The notes beneath the pieces were generated by a model. The model searched no databases and was not told where the DNA came from. It saw only the letters and a list, made by a program, of their open reading frames with translations. Shown one piece after another: positions 12,680-23,832 of a stretch of DNA of 64,000 nucleotides. The position numbers and the translations under genes are program-made. This DNA is from Monilinia fructicola (Eukaryota > Ascomycota > Leotiomycetes > Helotiales > Sclerotiniaceae): contig VICG01000001.1 in NCBI GenBank assembly GCA_008692225.1, positions 3,759,501-3,823,500 of the forward strand. The letters are read 5' to 3'. Each line of letters begins with the position of its first letter. Position 1 is the stretch's first letter.

Positions 12680-13500
12680 TAACCAGTAACATTATTTGTG
12701 TTAAGCGTATTCAACGGAAGCCATTCAACATAGCGTAGTATTTTATTATCTTGACCAGGTCTGGAATATCTCCTTGAAGTGGGTAACTCTCCCATTCGTG
12801 CCCGTTTCTTCCGTATATCCAGTAGCATATCTCCTACTTTATACAGAATCGGTTCCATCCTCATCCTTGAGACTCAACATCTCTCACCATCTAGTTTCTA
12901 GTTCTTTGCACCTTTCAAAGCTTTTATCTCTGTCATTCTGCTCTCTAACTTTCGTTACGATAGTTGCCTCTATAGAAATCCCCATGATAGAAACAGCAAA
13001 GTATGGCTGTCTAGACTGTGATCAAGATATCTACGTGGAGCCATCAATCTTGACCAAATCGCCTATTATTCCACCACTATCCTTCACGATGATGTATAAT
13101 ATTATTGCAAATGAAGCGCGGGTGCTGTATATATCACTTATTTTGAGTCTAGATCCCAAGATCTCTAGTAGGATGGTATACCCTCCAAGGACCCCCCAGA
13201 GAAACAAGCGAGACCTTTAACCCAATCTGCCATTAACCTCCCTGTCAGCATTTGCGATTCTTCTGCCGGATACAAATACTAAAGCGCCTAGAACCATACA
13301 TCTTCAGTCTCAGAATCTTGGCCAGGATGTCCTGATCTTTCTGCAACGGATTTTACACCCCTCCATGTACCACAATGCATTCGCGATGTCTAGCAAAGAG
13401 CTGGGGAATGCTGAGCACGGCACTTGTAGATCTAACCATGCCGTGAATGTTTCTCCAACTTCTTCAGCACTCGCTCTGTTCAAGATCACATCCATCAAGA
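12680..13500 (-). pseudogene. Possible degraded coding relic, family unknown
   Basis: Read leftward, several frames look like ordinary protein but are separated by stops and frame changes. Examples are MDVILNRASAEEVGETFTAW near 13500, MGISIEATIVTKVREQNDRD near 12990-12930, and LPTSRRYSRPGQ near 12780. One frame has a single TGA between ELETRW and EMLSLKDEDG. I do not recognise the family. It may be a relic next to the BTB cluster or a multi-exon gene with consensus errors. Confidence 0.3.
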
Positions 13501-15140
13501 CATCACTGAATTATGGCCTCTTAGTCTTAATGTGAGCACACAGTCTAATCAAGTATAGAGGTCATTGGATCTCCGAATCTGGAGTCAAGGTTGTATGATA
13601 GATGGCAAATCACAACGATGGTGATATACCTCATGTTGCTTTTCTCGTGGCAATCGTGGTGAAGAGTTGTATGATGAAAATGGAGATATCGCACTGTGAA
13701 ATTGAATGTTAGTTGACGAATATCAAACGACTGTAGGGAAGTTCTGGATGTTTCTGTATCTTGGGATAGATGTTGGGAGACTAGCAGTAGTTGTGCAGAT
13801 CTTAGAATGTTGGTTATTCTTAACTTTCAGCACTTCAATCTTGGGAGCGAAGACTAAGGTGTCCCTCGCTAACGTATCATTTAACAATTAAAGACTGATA
13901 GATTTGAGGCCTTACACTATAAACGGCTCTGCCGATGGAAGGATGGCAGGAACCAAGTTGACGGAAACCGATATGAAGACTAGGAAGTCAGAGACGTACA
14001 GTGTGGTACATTCCATTAAATCTGAACACTTTTCAACCCTTGAAATCTACGCCAAGGCCGATAACCATTTGCAAAGGTGAATTTGCTCCGTCGTATGGCC
14101 ATGTTGATTTAACCGTGAGTGATCAACCTACCAATATACTCTTTACGGCCCTTGAATTCTTTGCAGGAAGTGTGTACACACATGCAGCTCAAAGTCGGGT
14201 TACATGCTACCATGATTGCCAGAGAAGCATTTCAAAGTTCTACGGTCTTAGAGCAGGATGGCCGAATAATCAACATCGCACACGTCGTTGTACGGCAGAA
14301 ATAGCTATATAAAAGCGCGGAGTATGCTGGCTTTCAGAATGGGATGCCAAATACAACATTGGTAAGGGATGACTTGATTAAAGCTTGACGACTGCGCTTC
14401 GAAACTAAGATAGCCTTGTTGAGGAACACATGCTGATTGATTCTCGCTCTGTATCAGCAGCCTGCACCGACTAAAACCGGCCGGATGGAAGGTAAAGATA
14501 TGATGATGAGTGTTTTTGATGACAACGGTATAAGCAAAAGAATCAGTAGGACGATTAGATAGTAGCAAAATCTGAAGTTGAGATGAAAGATAGTTTTACC
14601 ACTGAAAATCAGTGATAAATAGTACATGTAGCTTTTAACCTCGAAGGGGGATTAAAGGCATCAGCAAAGGAGAGATAGGATATCTCCTCTGAACGAGATC
14701 ACAGATTTACACGAAGCAGAGAATCTACGTATCCACTGTCAAGCATCCCATGAGTTTGCCCCAGCGAAGGAAAGACCGGACAAGATTTATTATGAGAGCT
14801 TAAGTGAGACATTGTCAGATCATGCTCTTAACCTACATTCATCTGGAATATTAACTAAGGCTTCACTTCAATTCTCAAATTCAACTTGGTTCCGCCTTGC
14901 ACATACCGAAAACCGTGAATGTGATAATCAAAGCGCTAGTTTCGCTAAAGACGGTTCTCCAACTCTCTGTATCTGTCTATACTTGATCGCCAACTTTCTT
15001 GGGAGAAATCTTCTCGTCAATAATCAAAGAAAAACAAACTTTGATCAAAAAAATCCAAAAGAAATCTCCTTTCCAACCAGGCATTTATCTTTTTGATCAA
15101 CTTGATAAAAATTGTATTTCTGGTTCGTATTAATAAACTT
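13500..15140. other. Mostly gene-free; possible relic at 14119-14570
   Basis: On the plus strand one frame from about 14119 to 14570 reads smoothly apart from three in-frame stops (around 14302, 14390 and 14430). It includes LHATMIAREAFQSSTVLEQD, AEYAGFQNGMPNTTLVRDD and MMMSVFDDNGISKRISRTI. This pattern suggests an old coding relic; the family is not recognised. Nothing convincing was seen in the rest. Confidence 0.3.
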
Positions 15141-15147
15141 GTCAAGG

Positions 15148-16329
15148 ATGCCACCGAATTTTTCGCAAAAACGATCGGTCAGTCCTTCTGCAGTGGCTCG
15201 TCGAAACAAACGTTTGCGTGTCAGCGGCACGTCTTACAGTCCCAATCCTTCCAACATCATCCCAACCAATATCCCTGAAAGTCTCTACACCCACAACACT
15301 TTCGACACCTTCAATACCTCGAATACCTCCAACATCTTCCCACCCAACATCCCCGAAAGTCTCAACACTTTCAACACGTCCACCACATCTACCACACCCA
15401 CCTCCTACACTACCTCAGGCCGCACACAGAGCATATCAAGCGGAACCAAAATCAATTTCAAGACCCAGATCCAGACAAATTCAGAACCTCTTAGCAAGCA
15501 GTTTGTAGCCAAGTCTTCTCCATTGCAAGACTTCGTGGTACGAGGCCCTCTCGAAAAGATCGACCGCGCAGAAAGCAAAGTCATTGGAATTCCAATTCGG
15601 TCAGGTAACGGAGATAATACTGCCCGCTTACCAAACTCCGCCGCTCGAGACTCTTTTGGCACATTTGAAGCGCCAGAAGTTGTTCCCGTTACTGGTCAAG
15701 TGCAATTGAACACTACGGACGAGCGATGGGCCAAGTCAGAATCACTTAACAAATTTACACACATCAACCGTCCATTATCAACACCACCAACGGCACCAAC
15801 ACCAACACCACCACCACGACGAGACCCTCTCCGCAATTTCGGAAAGGCAGAAAGAATGGCCATTGCTCGTTGGATGCGATCGAACGAGGCAGTGAGCTCA
15901 CAGGGCAAGCACGCAGCCGCGTTTCAAGATCTTTTACAGTCTCTAGGCTGCAAGGACCCGAGTTTCAATAAGGACATCTTGACAAATTTGCAGAGCCGGG
16001 TGCATTCCAACATTTCGAGAATCAAGAAAGCATTGAAGAAATGCGGTGCGATCTCATTCGACAGAAATGATAGGTTTGAAAATATGCCTATCTTTGAGGA
16101 TTGGACATATGATTGGCTCGAGAATGATTGGGATGGAGTGTACAACACCAGAAAACCCCACACTGACCAGCATCTTGGGGGTGGCGAGCGATATGAAAAG
16201 GCGGTGGAAGGCTTTGTGGGAGAGTATCCCACTAAAATCGAGTGCCTCGCTAACACTGGCGCTGCTAACATCAGAGACTCGGAGAACTCTTCTAACCCAT
16301 ACAAGATGAATGATTATTCCAAGTGGTAA
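15148..16329 (+). CDS. Hypothetical protein, Ser/Thr/Pro-rich N-terminus
   Basis: An uninterrupted frame of 393 codons starts at the ATG at 15148 (MPPNFSQKRSVSPSAVARR). Residues about 30-110 are rich in Asn, Thr, Ser and Pro with repeats of the form IPESL-NTFNTS. Residues 110-230 are mixed, with a PTPTPPPRRD stretch. Residues about 230-390 look folded and charged, including RNFGKAERMAIARWMRSNEA and ISRIKKALKKCGAI, and could be a DNA- or protein-binding helical domain. The product ends NPYKMNDYSKW. A basic RRNKRLRV near the start could be a nuclear localisation signal. No family recognised. An unbroken frame of this length in AT-leaning DNA supports a real gene. Confidence 0.6.
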   Translation: MPPNFSQKRSVSPSAVARRNKRLRVSGTSYSPNPSNIIPTNIPESLYTHNTFDTFNTSNTSNIFPPNIPESLNTFNTSTTSTTPTSYTTSGRTQSISSGTKINFKTQIQTNSEPLSKQFVAKSSPLQDFVVRGPLEKIDRAESKVIGIPIRSGNGDNTARLPNSAARDSFGTFEAPEVVPVTGQVQLNTTDERWAKSESLNKFTHINRPLSTPPTAPTPTPPPRRDPLRNFGKAERMAIARWMRSNEAVSSQGKHAAAFQDLLQSLGCKDPSFNKDILTNLQSRVHSNISRIKKALKKCGAISFDRNDRFENMPIFEDWTYDWLENDWDGVYNTRKPHTDQHLGGGERYEKAVEGFVGEYPTKIECLANTGAANIRDSENSSNPYKMNDYSKW

Positions 16330-16499
16330 TGAATGGCGAAGGCGTAAGAGATATAAGTACAAATGAAGGAAATGCCGTATTGTTTCGAGGTTCGTTTTGT
16401 TTTCAGGTTCGTTTTGCAAACATGGCATAGTTGTTTGGAGTTTTGGAGATATGGAAGAAACACATAGATTAGAGTAAAGTAAATGACAATACCTCCCTC

Positions 16500-16975
16500 C
16501 CAATACAAACCTCATGATCTCGATAATCATATCGACTTCAATATTTGACAGCTCCTCGAACAGTGAGTCTTTTGGTGAGAGCCACTGCATGATCGCCGGA
16601 GGAATCCAAAAACTCTGGTATTATGGAATCTAAAAGGGTAGGCCATAATACCCGCTTAGGAAAACTGAGTTTGTGACCTTAGTGTGGTAATGTAGATTAA
16701 ACTGATCATCCAGCGGAATCTAATGAGCTCCGTTCTCGAAGATTGTGGAATAAGTGAGAAAATCAGGGTTGAGGCTCGCCAAATATTTCTCCTTCTTTTT
16801 GTCTTGCATATCTCCGAGGCGAACCATGATGCGCAGTAACTTCGATATTCCGTACACTGCGACAAGGAGATCAGAGAGAAGATTCATTATATGCTTATAA
16901 ATTCTGAACAAGCTTCAACCTCAGATCAAGCCTTAGGTCGTAAAATCGTATCGTACACTTCGTAATGGTTAGGCG
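16500..16975 (-). other. Possible small minus-strand gene, not resolved
   Basis: A 63-residue minus frame at 16911-16720 (MFRIYKHIMNLLSDLLVAV onward, ending STIFENGAH) and a second piece at about 16590-16500 (MQWLSPKDSLFEELSNIEVD) read like protein. They could be exons of one small gene. I see no homology and no certain splice pair. Alternatively this is only the 3' flank shared by its convergent neighbours. Confidence 0.25.
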
Positions 16976-16980
16976 ATCGT

Positions 16981-17970
16981 CTATATAATCCTTTCGGCCT
17001 CCTCGACCAGATCCTCAACCTTGAAAGCGGGATCACCTCTTCCAAACATTTCCAACAATCGACGCCTATCACTCTTTTCCCCAACTGGACCGTAGAATTT
17101 CTGCAAACACATGACCAACCATTTTGCTTCGTCGACACTCACACCTTTTCCTTCAATTACTTGTCCATGCAATAAGACCAATCCCTTATCCTTGTCCAAT
17201 TCCAAGTGGTGGGTGATGGTAGTATGTGGCTCACTGTACTCTCCTCTCAGTTTGTATTCCGCAAGATGTGTGAAGAGCACCGTGACGGTGTTTTCAGCCG
17301 GGAACGTCCATTGCAAAAAATGGATTTCTGCACCTTGGCCCTCCTTTGCAAGCGGTAAGATGAAGTGAGGAAAGTTCTTTGCCGTGGCTTCAATGACTTT
17401 GTAGGTGTCCAAAGGTATGGCAGCGCACAAAGATTGTGCATCGTTGACGTGTCGAAGTCGCCAGAGTGCCTCAATTTCTTTCTGTGGTAGAGCGCGAATC
17501 TTTTCAAGATCAAGATATGAGGACAAAGTCTTCAGTCCTGGATTGGAAGATGGCACTTTTTCAGCGGGAGCTTTGGGTGGTGGTGGAGCTGCAGGAAATG
17601 GCGATGAGGCAGCGGGAGAGGGTGGCGGGGTGGGAGGGGCATTTATAGGAATAGCAACGGCAGCTTTCTTTTTCAAATCCTCAATTTTGGCTTTGTAGGC
17701 TGCTTTTAGTTCGTTGACATCTCGAAGGCCCTGTCTATAAGAGAATTTGGTTAGTCAAGATAGACGAATTGAGAATTGATAAGTGGCAATCTCTGACTCT
17801 TTTGCTTTCTGATCAAGCTTCTCTTTGTACTTCTCAAGGACTCTATCTGATTGCTGGGTGGCCAAGAATCGAACATCATGAACTTGTGCCCATCTTCTTT
17901 GAGAAGTCCGCAGATAAGGAGCTGCACCTGCGACTATGCGACGTATTGCTGGAGAACGAATAATTGCCAT
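16981..17970 (-). CDS. ATP11: Mitochondrial F1-ATPase assembly factor ATP11
   Basis: The protein chaperones the F1 beta subunit during ATP synthase assembly in the mitochondrial matrix (known for the ATP11/ATPAF1 family). Exon 1 (17970-17798) starts MAIIRSPAIRRIVAGAAPYL, an Arg-rich amphipathic presequence, and ends at a GTCAGA donor. The 63-nt intron 17735-17797 contains TTGACTAAC and ends CTTATAG. Exon 2 (17734-16981) continues GLRDVNELKAAYKAKIEDLK, then a Pro/Ala linker, then the conserved body: SSYLDLEKIRALPQKEIEAL, FPHFILPL, QWTFPAENTVTVLFTHLAEY and LVMCLQKFYG. About 308 residues, normal for the family. The rare GTC donor is supported because it restores the family's QGLRDVNELK segment. 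Confidence 0.93.
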
Positions 17971-18427
17971 AGTTGTTGTCGGAACGGTTCAGCTATTAAA
18001 GATTGACTGAGATTGATGTAGTTAAATTACAGAATAAACTAGCGGCTACTCGGCCGCACGGCCGACCCTCCGCCCCGTCCACCCCCTCAAATTTTGGTAT
18101 TGTTGAATCATCCTAGCCTAGAAAAGACTTTCACAAATATCCATGGATGTACTCCTTTCAATAAAGTACCTATTGATACATGAAATTTGCTAAGCAGTTA
18201 CTGCAGTGAAAATGAACTCACAAATGAAGTCTCACTTACATCCCACAACTGCTTCATTGTGTTGAAAGTTCAAAGGCTAAGCTCTCAATTGCATATCTGA
18301 TGATCAACAAAAGCAGAAATAGCACGTGCAATAATAAAAGAGATACATGTCTTGACATTCTTCATTTCTTTCATCTATCAAGAAAACCCTCATAACATCA
18401 AGTACAATATGTTATTTTCCTTCTCTC

Positions 18428-20207
18428 TTACAACTTCGCTTTCTCTCCTTCTTTCTTCGCCTGCTCCTTCAAAAGCCTCCTCAAAATCTTTCCACTTGGA
18501 CTCTTTGGGATCACATCCACAAACTTAACACCTCCTCTCAATCTCTTATGGCTTGCTACCTTTTCTTGCAACCATTCTACAATCTTCTTTGCCTCATCTT
18601 TGTCGCCCACAACTCCTTTCTTTGGAACCACATAAGCTCGTGGGATTTCGGTTGCTTGCTCTTCATTGTAGATTCCAATGACTGCAACATCATCTATATC
18701 TTCGTGAGAAATAAGGAGACCTTCTAACTCTGCTGGTGGTACTTGGAAACCTTTGTATTTGATCAATTCCTTGACTCTATCGGTGATGTAGAAATTGCCT
18801 TCCTCGTCCTGGTGCCCAACATCTCCAGTCTTGAAATATCCATCATCTGTCAACGCGTTCTTGGTACCTTCTGGATTGTTAAGGTAGCCCTGGAAGACAT
18901 TGGGTCCCTTAATCCAAAGTTCACCAGTCTGCCCTGCTGCAACCTCTTTTCCTTCGGGGTTCATGTATTTCGCTACTTGATTCGGCAGCAATCGCCCAAC
19001 TGAGCCTGGATACTTATTCCAATGATCCCATGGCTGAGTATGAGTAGTAGGGCTTGTTTCACTGAGACCATAACCTTGCTTAATAGGGATCTTGAGACGG
19101 GCGTATACAGCATCGACCAGCTCGCGTGTCAGTGGTGCCGCACCGGAGTTCATCATTCTAATCGTGGATAAGTCATAATTCGAGACTATGGGACTCTTTC
19201 CGAGCATGAGGACAATAGGAGGAACCACGTAAGCAAATGTTGCCCCGAATTTCTCTATCGTTTTACAAAACTTCTCTAGATCAAATTTTTCCATTACCAC
19301 ACACTCAAGGCCTTTGTAGAGGGAAAAGTGAATAATGCAGGCCAAGCCCTGTAAATGGTTAGTGATATTCACAAACTTGCAGCAACGAAATGGCTTACAT
19401 ATATATGGTAAAAGGGAAGAACAGCCATAAGTTTATCGCCTTTTCCATCCTTGCCGCCTTTCCAGCTTAAATTGGTCCCTTCCGCTGTGTTTCCCATGAA
19501 AGTATTTGCAACAATATTTCCATGCGATAGCATGACTCCTTTCGGGTGCCCGGTCGTTCCACTGCTATAAACCAAGAATGCCAAATCCCCTGGCTTACTC
19601 TTGGTCCTCCTATATCTTGATGTACCAGCCAAATTCCGTATATTGGTAAAATGTTTAAACTTGTGTGTCTCATCCCGTCCATCACCCATCAATATTATCC
19701 TATCTTCTGGTATGCCAGCATTTTTGGCCGCTGCTTGTGCTTCTTTTAAATAGGGCTTTTGCGTAACGATCCCTTTGGCCCCAGAGTCTTTCAATTGAAA
19801 GGTCAATTCGTCGACAGTATATCCGGGATTCGCAGGAGAGATCACTCCACCAGCCCAATGCGTGCCCCATATGATTGGGGGAGTATCTATACAATTGGAT
19901 GTGTATAGTGCAAGCACGTCGCCTTTCTTCCATTCCCAGACGGCTTTGAGGCCCTTTCCAAAGTCTATGGCAGTATCTCGCAGTTGCTTATAAGTATATG
20001 ATCGTGAAGTCTCAGCATCCGTGTAAATTGCTGAGGATCAAAGAGTCAGTGATTGATACAGCAGGAATAGCTCCTCTATATGGGATTATGTGGAACGTAA
20101 TTGATACCTTTATCATCTGGAAATTCTCTATCTTTTCTTTCGAAAAGGAACTCCCAAAGATCCACCTGTGGGATATCTAATTTGGGGTATGTTGATTCTG
20201 TCGGCAT
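18428..20207 (-). CDS. 4-coumarate-CoA-ligase-like acyl-CoA synthetase, PTS1
   Basis: AMP-forming adenylating enzyme that activates a carboxylic acid to its CoA thioester; the substrate is unknown. There are three exons: 20207-20108, 20030-19399 and 19348-18428, with introns of 77 and 50 nt. The product is 550 residues, the usual length. The start is ATG at 20207 (MPTESTYPKLDIPQVDLWEF). Motifs are the nucleotide-binding loop SSGTTGHPKGVMLSHGN, QGYGLSETSP, the YFKTGDVG hinge region, DRVKELIKYKGFQVPPAELE, and a C-terminal PKSPSGKILRR with the catalytic lysine. The last residues are AKL, an accepted peroxisomal targeting tripeptide, so a peroxisomal location is inferred. Intact throughout. It could be a fatty-acid, aryl or luciferase-like ligase; family certain, substrate not. 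Confidence 0.92.
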
Positions 20208-20299
20208 AGTTACTTTTGTATTTGTGCAACCGATAGGTCGCGGGGTGGTACCAATTGTATGGGAGAAGAGAAAACGCAAAGCAATTATTTATAACCTAG

Positions 20300-21498
20300 A
20301 GGTATCTATCAAACAAAATAGTATGACGAAATCAAAATGCAGTGAAGGAGAGTAAAGGGGAGGTCAGTTGCCTAAATACCCGTGGACATTACCGATCGAG
20401 TAAGGAGTACGCAGGATGGATGGCTTATCATGCATGATGCTTGGGTGGGGATGGGGACTCCACGGAATTCGAACCGAAAGGATCCTGGCGGATCAGCAAA
20501 GCAGCCGAGCTTTCGAAACACCGAGGTAAGTACAGTCAGTATGTTACAGTACATACAGTACTCCGTAGGTCTACCCCAAGTCTTGGCACTCTTACGGTCA
20601 CGAGATCTTCAAAACAATCTTATTCAGCTCTGACTAAGATTGTCTACTCTCGTCAGAGAGTAACGAATCCGACAGTCCCACTTATATGGCTACCTACCTG
20701 ATAAATCCATCTATCTGTATATTATGATTTATTATTTTGAACCAGAAATCTTCCAAACTTGGGTGGACTATCACGACCTCGGGATTTCTTGATCAAGTGT
20801 GGTGCCCAGGTGAGATGTACGGTAAGGTTAGTATGAAGCAATTAGTCGATGCCAAAGTCATATTAGGTTCGGTAACCTAGAACTAACCTTAACCTTAAGG
20901 CTTAAGGAGTAGAAACCCTAACTCTACTTATCCTATCTTCCACAGAGCTACTTGTACATTCAACTAGATACATATCCACCATGAACATTAGAGACATTTA
21001 GGTAACTATTAAAAGTTTCGAATAAGGGAATTCATAGTAGCGATTGATCCACTATTAAAACGAGTTCCAAAAGGGCAACTATGAAATCCTTCGATCCACT
21101 TTATATTCATCCATTTTGATGAATATAGAGTAAAGCTTCATTGTTATCAAATTAACTTATTATAGCAAAAAGGGGGTTGATCATATGATTAACAAACGAA
21201 TATATGCTTTAATGCTTTAAGATCATTATACATTATACCATTTATATAAATACACTATACCATTTATATCCTTATTAATTCGAAAGTATTAAAATTAGCT
21301 AAATGCCTTTTAATAGGATTTTTATATTCATCGATCATGCCTATTATATAAACTATGAAAATGAAAATGAAAACTGGCTAAATGTCTCTATTCTATATCA
21401 AGATGACCATGAGGAATTGAGCCGACAATATGATCCTAATGAAAAAGAGACAAATGCTCAGGTAAGGTTTAGTTCTACCAAGTCATTAGCCTCATTCA
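20300..21498. other. Gene-free stretch leading into repeat copy B
   Basis: Only short frames are seen. An open frame at 21303-21581 starts MPFNRIFIFIDHAYYINYEN and runs across the left end of repeat copy B, so its C-terminal third (EYQKYGYMPYPVYSIIPYSK) is repeat sequence. Whether it is transcribed is unknown. Confidence 0.35.
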
Positions 21499-22210
21499 CC
21501 CTAGAGTACCAGAAATATGGCTATATGCCATATCCGGTTTATAGCATAATTCCATATTCAAAATGGTTTTTTGATATATAACATTTGGGAATCCATAAAT
21601 CTCAAAGCATCCATATAGCATAAGAACAAAAGTTAACACTAATAGTTTACATTTTATTTTAAGTTTAATCTATTGATCTTAATATATTAAACTAAACTTA
21701 TTTAAGCATACTACAAGATTTTAGTTTATTTAAGCGTATTGCCTTTATTTAGGTATATTTGAGCATATCACAATCTATAGTATTATCGTTATTATTATTG
21801 TTGTTATTGATAGTATTAAAGCTATTCAAAATCTAAAATGGTTAATACATTATTAAAAAGGAAAAAGGCATTTTTGAAATAGGAAAATAAAAGCGAAGTA
21901 AAAAAAGCAATTCTTCAACGAATAGAATAACTTACTATTAATGGTATTGATGGTATTAATAATATTGAATTAAAGTTGAAGAATCGAAGTAAAGTTAAAG
22001 AGTCGAAGTAAAGTTGAAGAATCAAAATGGGATTGAGAATAATATACTAGTATTTAAAGCTATTTTAAAGCTAATATAGTATTCCGAAAATCTTTCAATG
22101 TAGACGCTTTAAAGCTTCTACTACTATATACGTAAAATATACGCTATAATAAGATTTAGGGAGGATTCTACGAATATATGGCATCCTGCCAGAAAAGTGG
22201 TACTCTAGGG
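21499..22210. mobile_element. AT-rich TIR element, copy B (712 bp)
   Basis: Partner of the copy at 10296-11048, in the same orientation. It has perfect 13-bp terminal inverted repeats (CCCTAGAGTACCA at the left, its reverse complement at the right). A second shared block, ATGCCATAT, lies about 12-16 bp further in on both ends. No transposase is seen. Compared with copy A it carries G to A changes mainly at TpG, whereas copy A carries C to T at CpA. No clear target-site duplication; the flanks are CATTCA on the left and AATGACAC on the right. Confidence 0.8.
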
Positions 22211-23480
22211 AATGACACAAACTGCCCGTCGAACTCATGTTACATAGAACACTTGATCCTCAAGTACCATCAGAACACTACACAACAAACTCATCTACAA
22301 GAGAAAATGGGAAATGCAAACTATTTCACCATGAGCAAAATCCTGCCTCTCCCCCATCCAGTCAAAGTAACCATAATAATACAACATCGAGATAAAGAAC
22401 ATCGGGAATATATGCCTAGGTAGAGAAGCCTTATGAAAGACGAAAGACAGAGCTGAAACCTCGCAATCCTATGCAAAAGCTCGGACATCCATCTCTCCCA
22501 GTTTGCCATCCTCTATCCACGTATCTCTCATACGCGAAGTTGGCGTTATGCGAAACATCGAAGAGAAGACTCCTTCCCCCTCACCTCACCTCACCACCAC
22601 AAGCCACCACTCCCCGAAAAAGGCCAAAAATATCACAATCAAAAAAGGCAAAAACCTAACCGCTCACCCCCCGTTGGGGGGCTGCGGTTGGAAAACCCCA
22701 CGGGAGGGATTTATTGCGTTCCGGCGTGTCACTCCTACCGCTACACCACGAGGGTGCCGGTTTGCTCTACCAATGTCGCGTTTGGGCTGTTTGTCGATGC
22801 AGGAACGTGCGGTATCTTGATTTATATAGAAGAGGAATTTAATCTAGGATCTGGAATGCAATAGCCGTTCCATCGTGAACTACCTAGTAGTTATGACTTG
22901 GAAGACTGGAGAGTGAGTACCTAGGTAGATATCACACAGTTTCTGGACTTGGAGACATATGTCTTCACTTTGATACGCGACCTATTTCATACATTGTGTG
23001 ACGTTTTGATTTCATCTGGGAGAGGATTTGGTGCTTTTTGTCGCGCATTTTTTGCCTCCTGAAGATGATTGTGAATGGCGACGTCTAATCATTGTCACGA
23101 ATCGATATTTATGTTGAAATTCTCGTAACGCGCAAATCATGCACTTCTCTTGATATTCTCATTCTATCCGCACCCTACCTTCGCCCTAATCACAAAAGCA
23201 CCCCGCCATCTTATTGCCTGAAGCCTGACGCTGAAAGAATAATGCCAAAGCCAATAGTTACTTCATATAGAGGCTTCGCTTTTAGCGTAGTCAGAAGCAA
23301 CAAGGATCGATTATATGAAGAAACAAGATATAGTGTGCATCTGCGGTGAACAGCCTAATACTACTCTTGTAAGATCTTGTTCAGCAAATATCAGATGACG
23401 AGTCACAACGGTCCCATACCATTAAGTCTCTGTGTTTACCGTTTCGAACCTTCATTTTTCGTACTCCAACTCATCCTTAA
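22211..23480. other. Gene-free stretch with a tRNA-like segment
   Basis: On the minus strand, about 22765-22650, there is a pol III A-box-like TGGTGTAGCGG. About 45 nt later comes a degenerate B-box-like GGTTTTCCAACC, then a CCCCCAACGGGGG hairpin and a T-run. It does not fold into a tRNA that I can complete, so it may be a tRNA relic or SINE-like piece. Nothing else was found. Confidence 0.25.
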
Positions 23481-23481
23481 T

Positions 23482-23832
23482 CTATGTGACTTCCGTCCTG
23501 AGCTCCCGCTCCTCCGTCTCAAGACTTCCAGTCCGTGATTGAGCCTCAAATTTCCTAAATTCCATTGCAATCTCATTCTCAAGCTTCATCTGCTCCATGC
23601 CGCTCTTGGCCTGACTTATCTCCCACTCCCGACTCAAAGTTTTTCGAGCAAGCTGCGAATCAATATCCATCGCCAACCATTTCATGCAGATCTTGCTAAG
23701 CTTCATCCCGAACTCGCTTGCGCACTCTTGATGTTCATAGACTTTTGCCAGATGCACCATAAACTTAAAAGCCCGGTCATATATAGCGAGCATAAACAGC
23801 GACAAAACCGGGACGTCGAGGCCAAAGCCCAT
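23482..23832 (-). CDS. Hypothetical helical protein
   Basis: Minus frame of 116 residues from the ATG at 23832. It has a hydrophobic start (MGFGLDVPVLSLFMLAIYDR), then a charged helical body with KLSKICMKWLAMDIDSQLAR and a Glu-rich end, probably alpha-helical or coiled-coil. The N-terminus faintly recalls fungal HeLo-type helical domains, but that is only an impression. A further minus frame at 24451-24242 (containing FVAELESDFREALKNTISRG) has similar composition and may be part of the same locus. Function unknown. Confidence 0.35.
   Translation of the reverse strand: MGFGLDVPVLSLFMLAIYDRAFKFMVHLAKVYEHQECASEFGMKLSKICMKWLAMDIDSQLARKTLSREWEISQAKSGMEQMKLENEIAMEFRKFEAQSRTGSLETEERELRTEVT

Noticed and set aside
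16054..16590. 178-codon minus ORF antisense to the hypothetical gene at 15148-16329
   Set aside because: Mostly the complement of the plus-strand gene, which has the better composition.
22650..22770. Genuine tRNA gene
   Set aside because: Acceptor and T-arm cannot be paired in the right order; the B box is degenerate.
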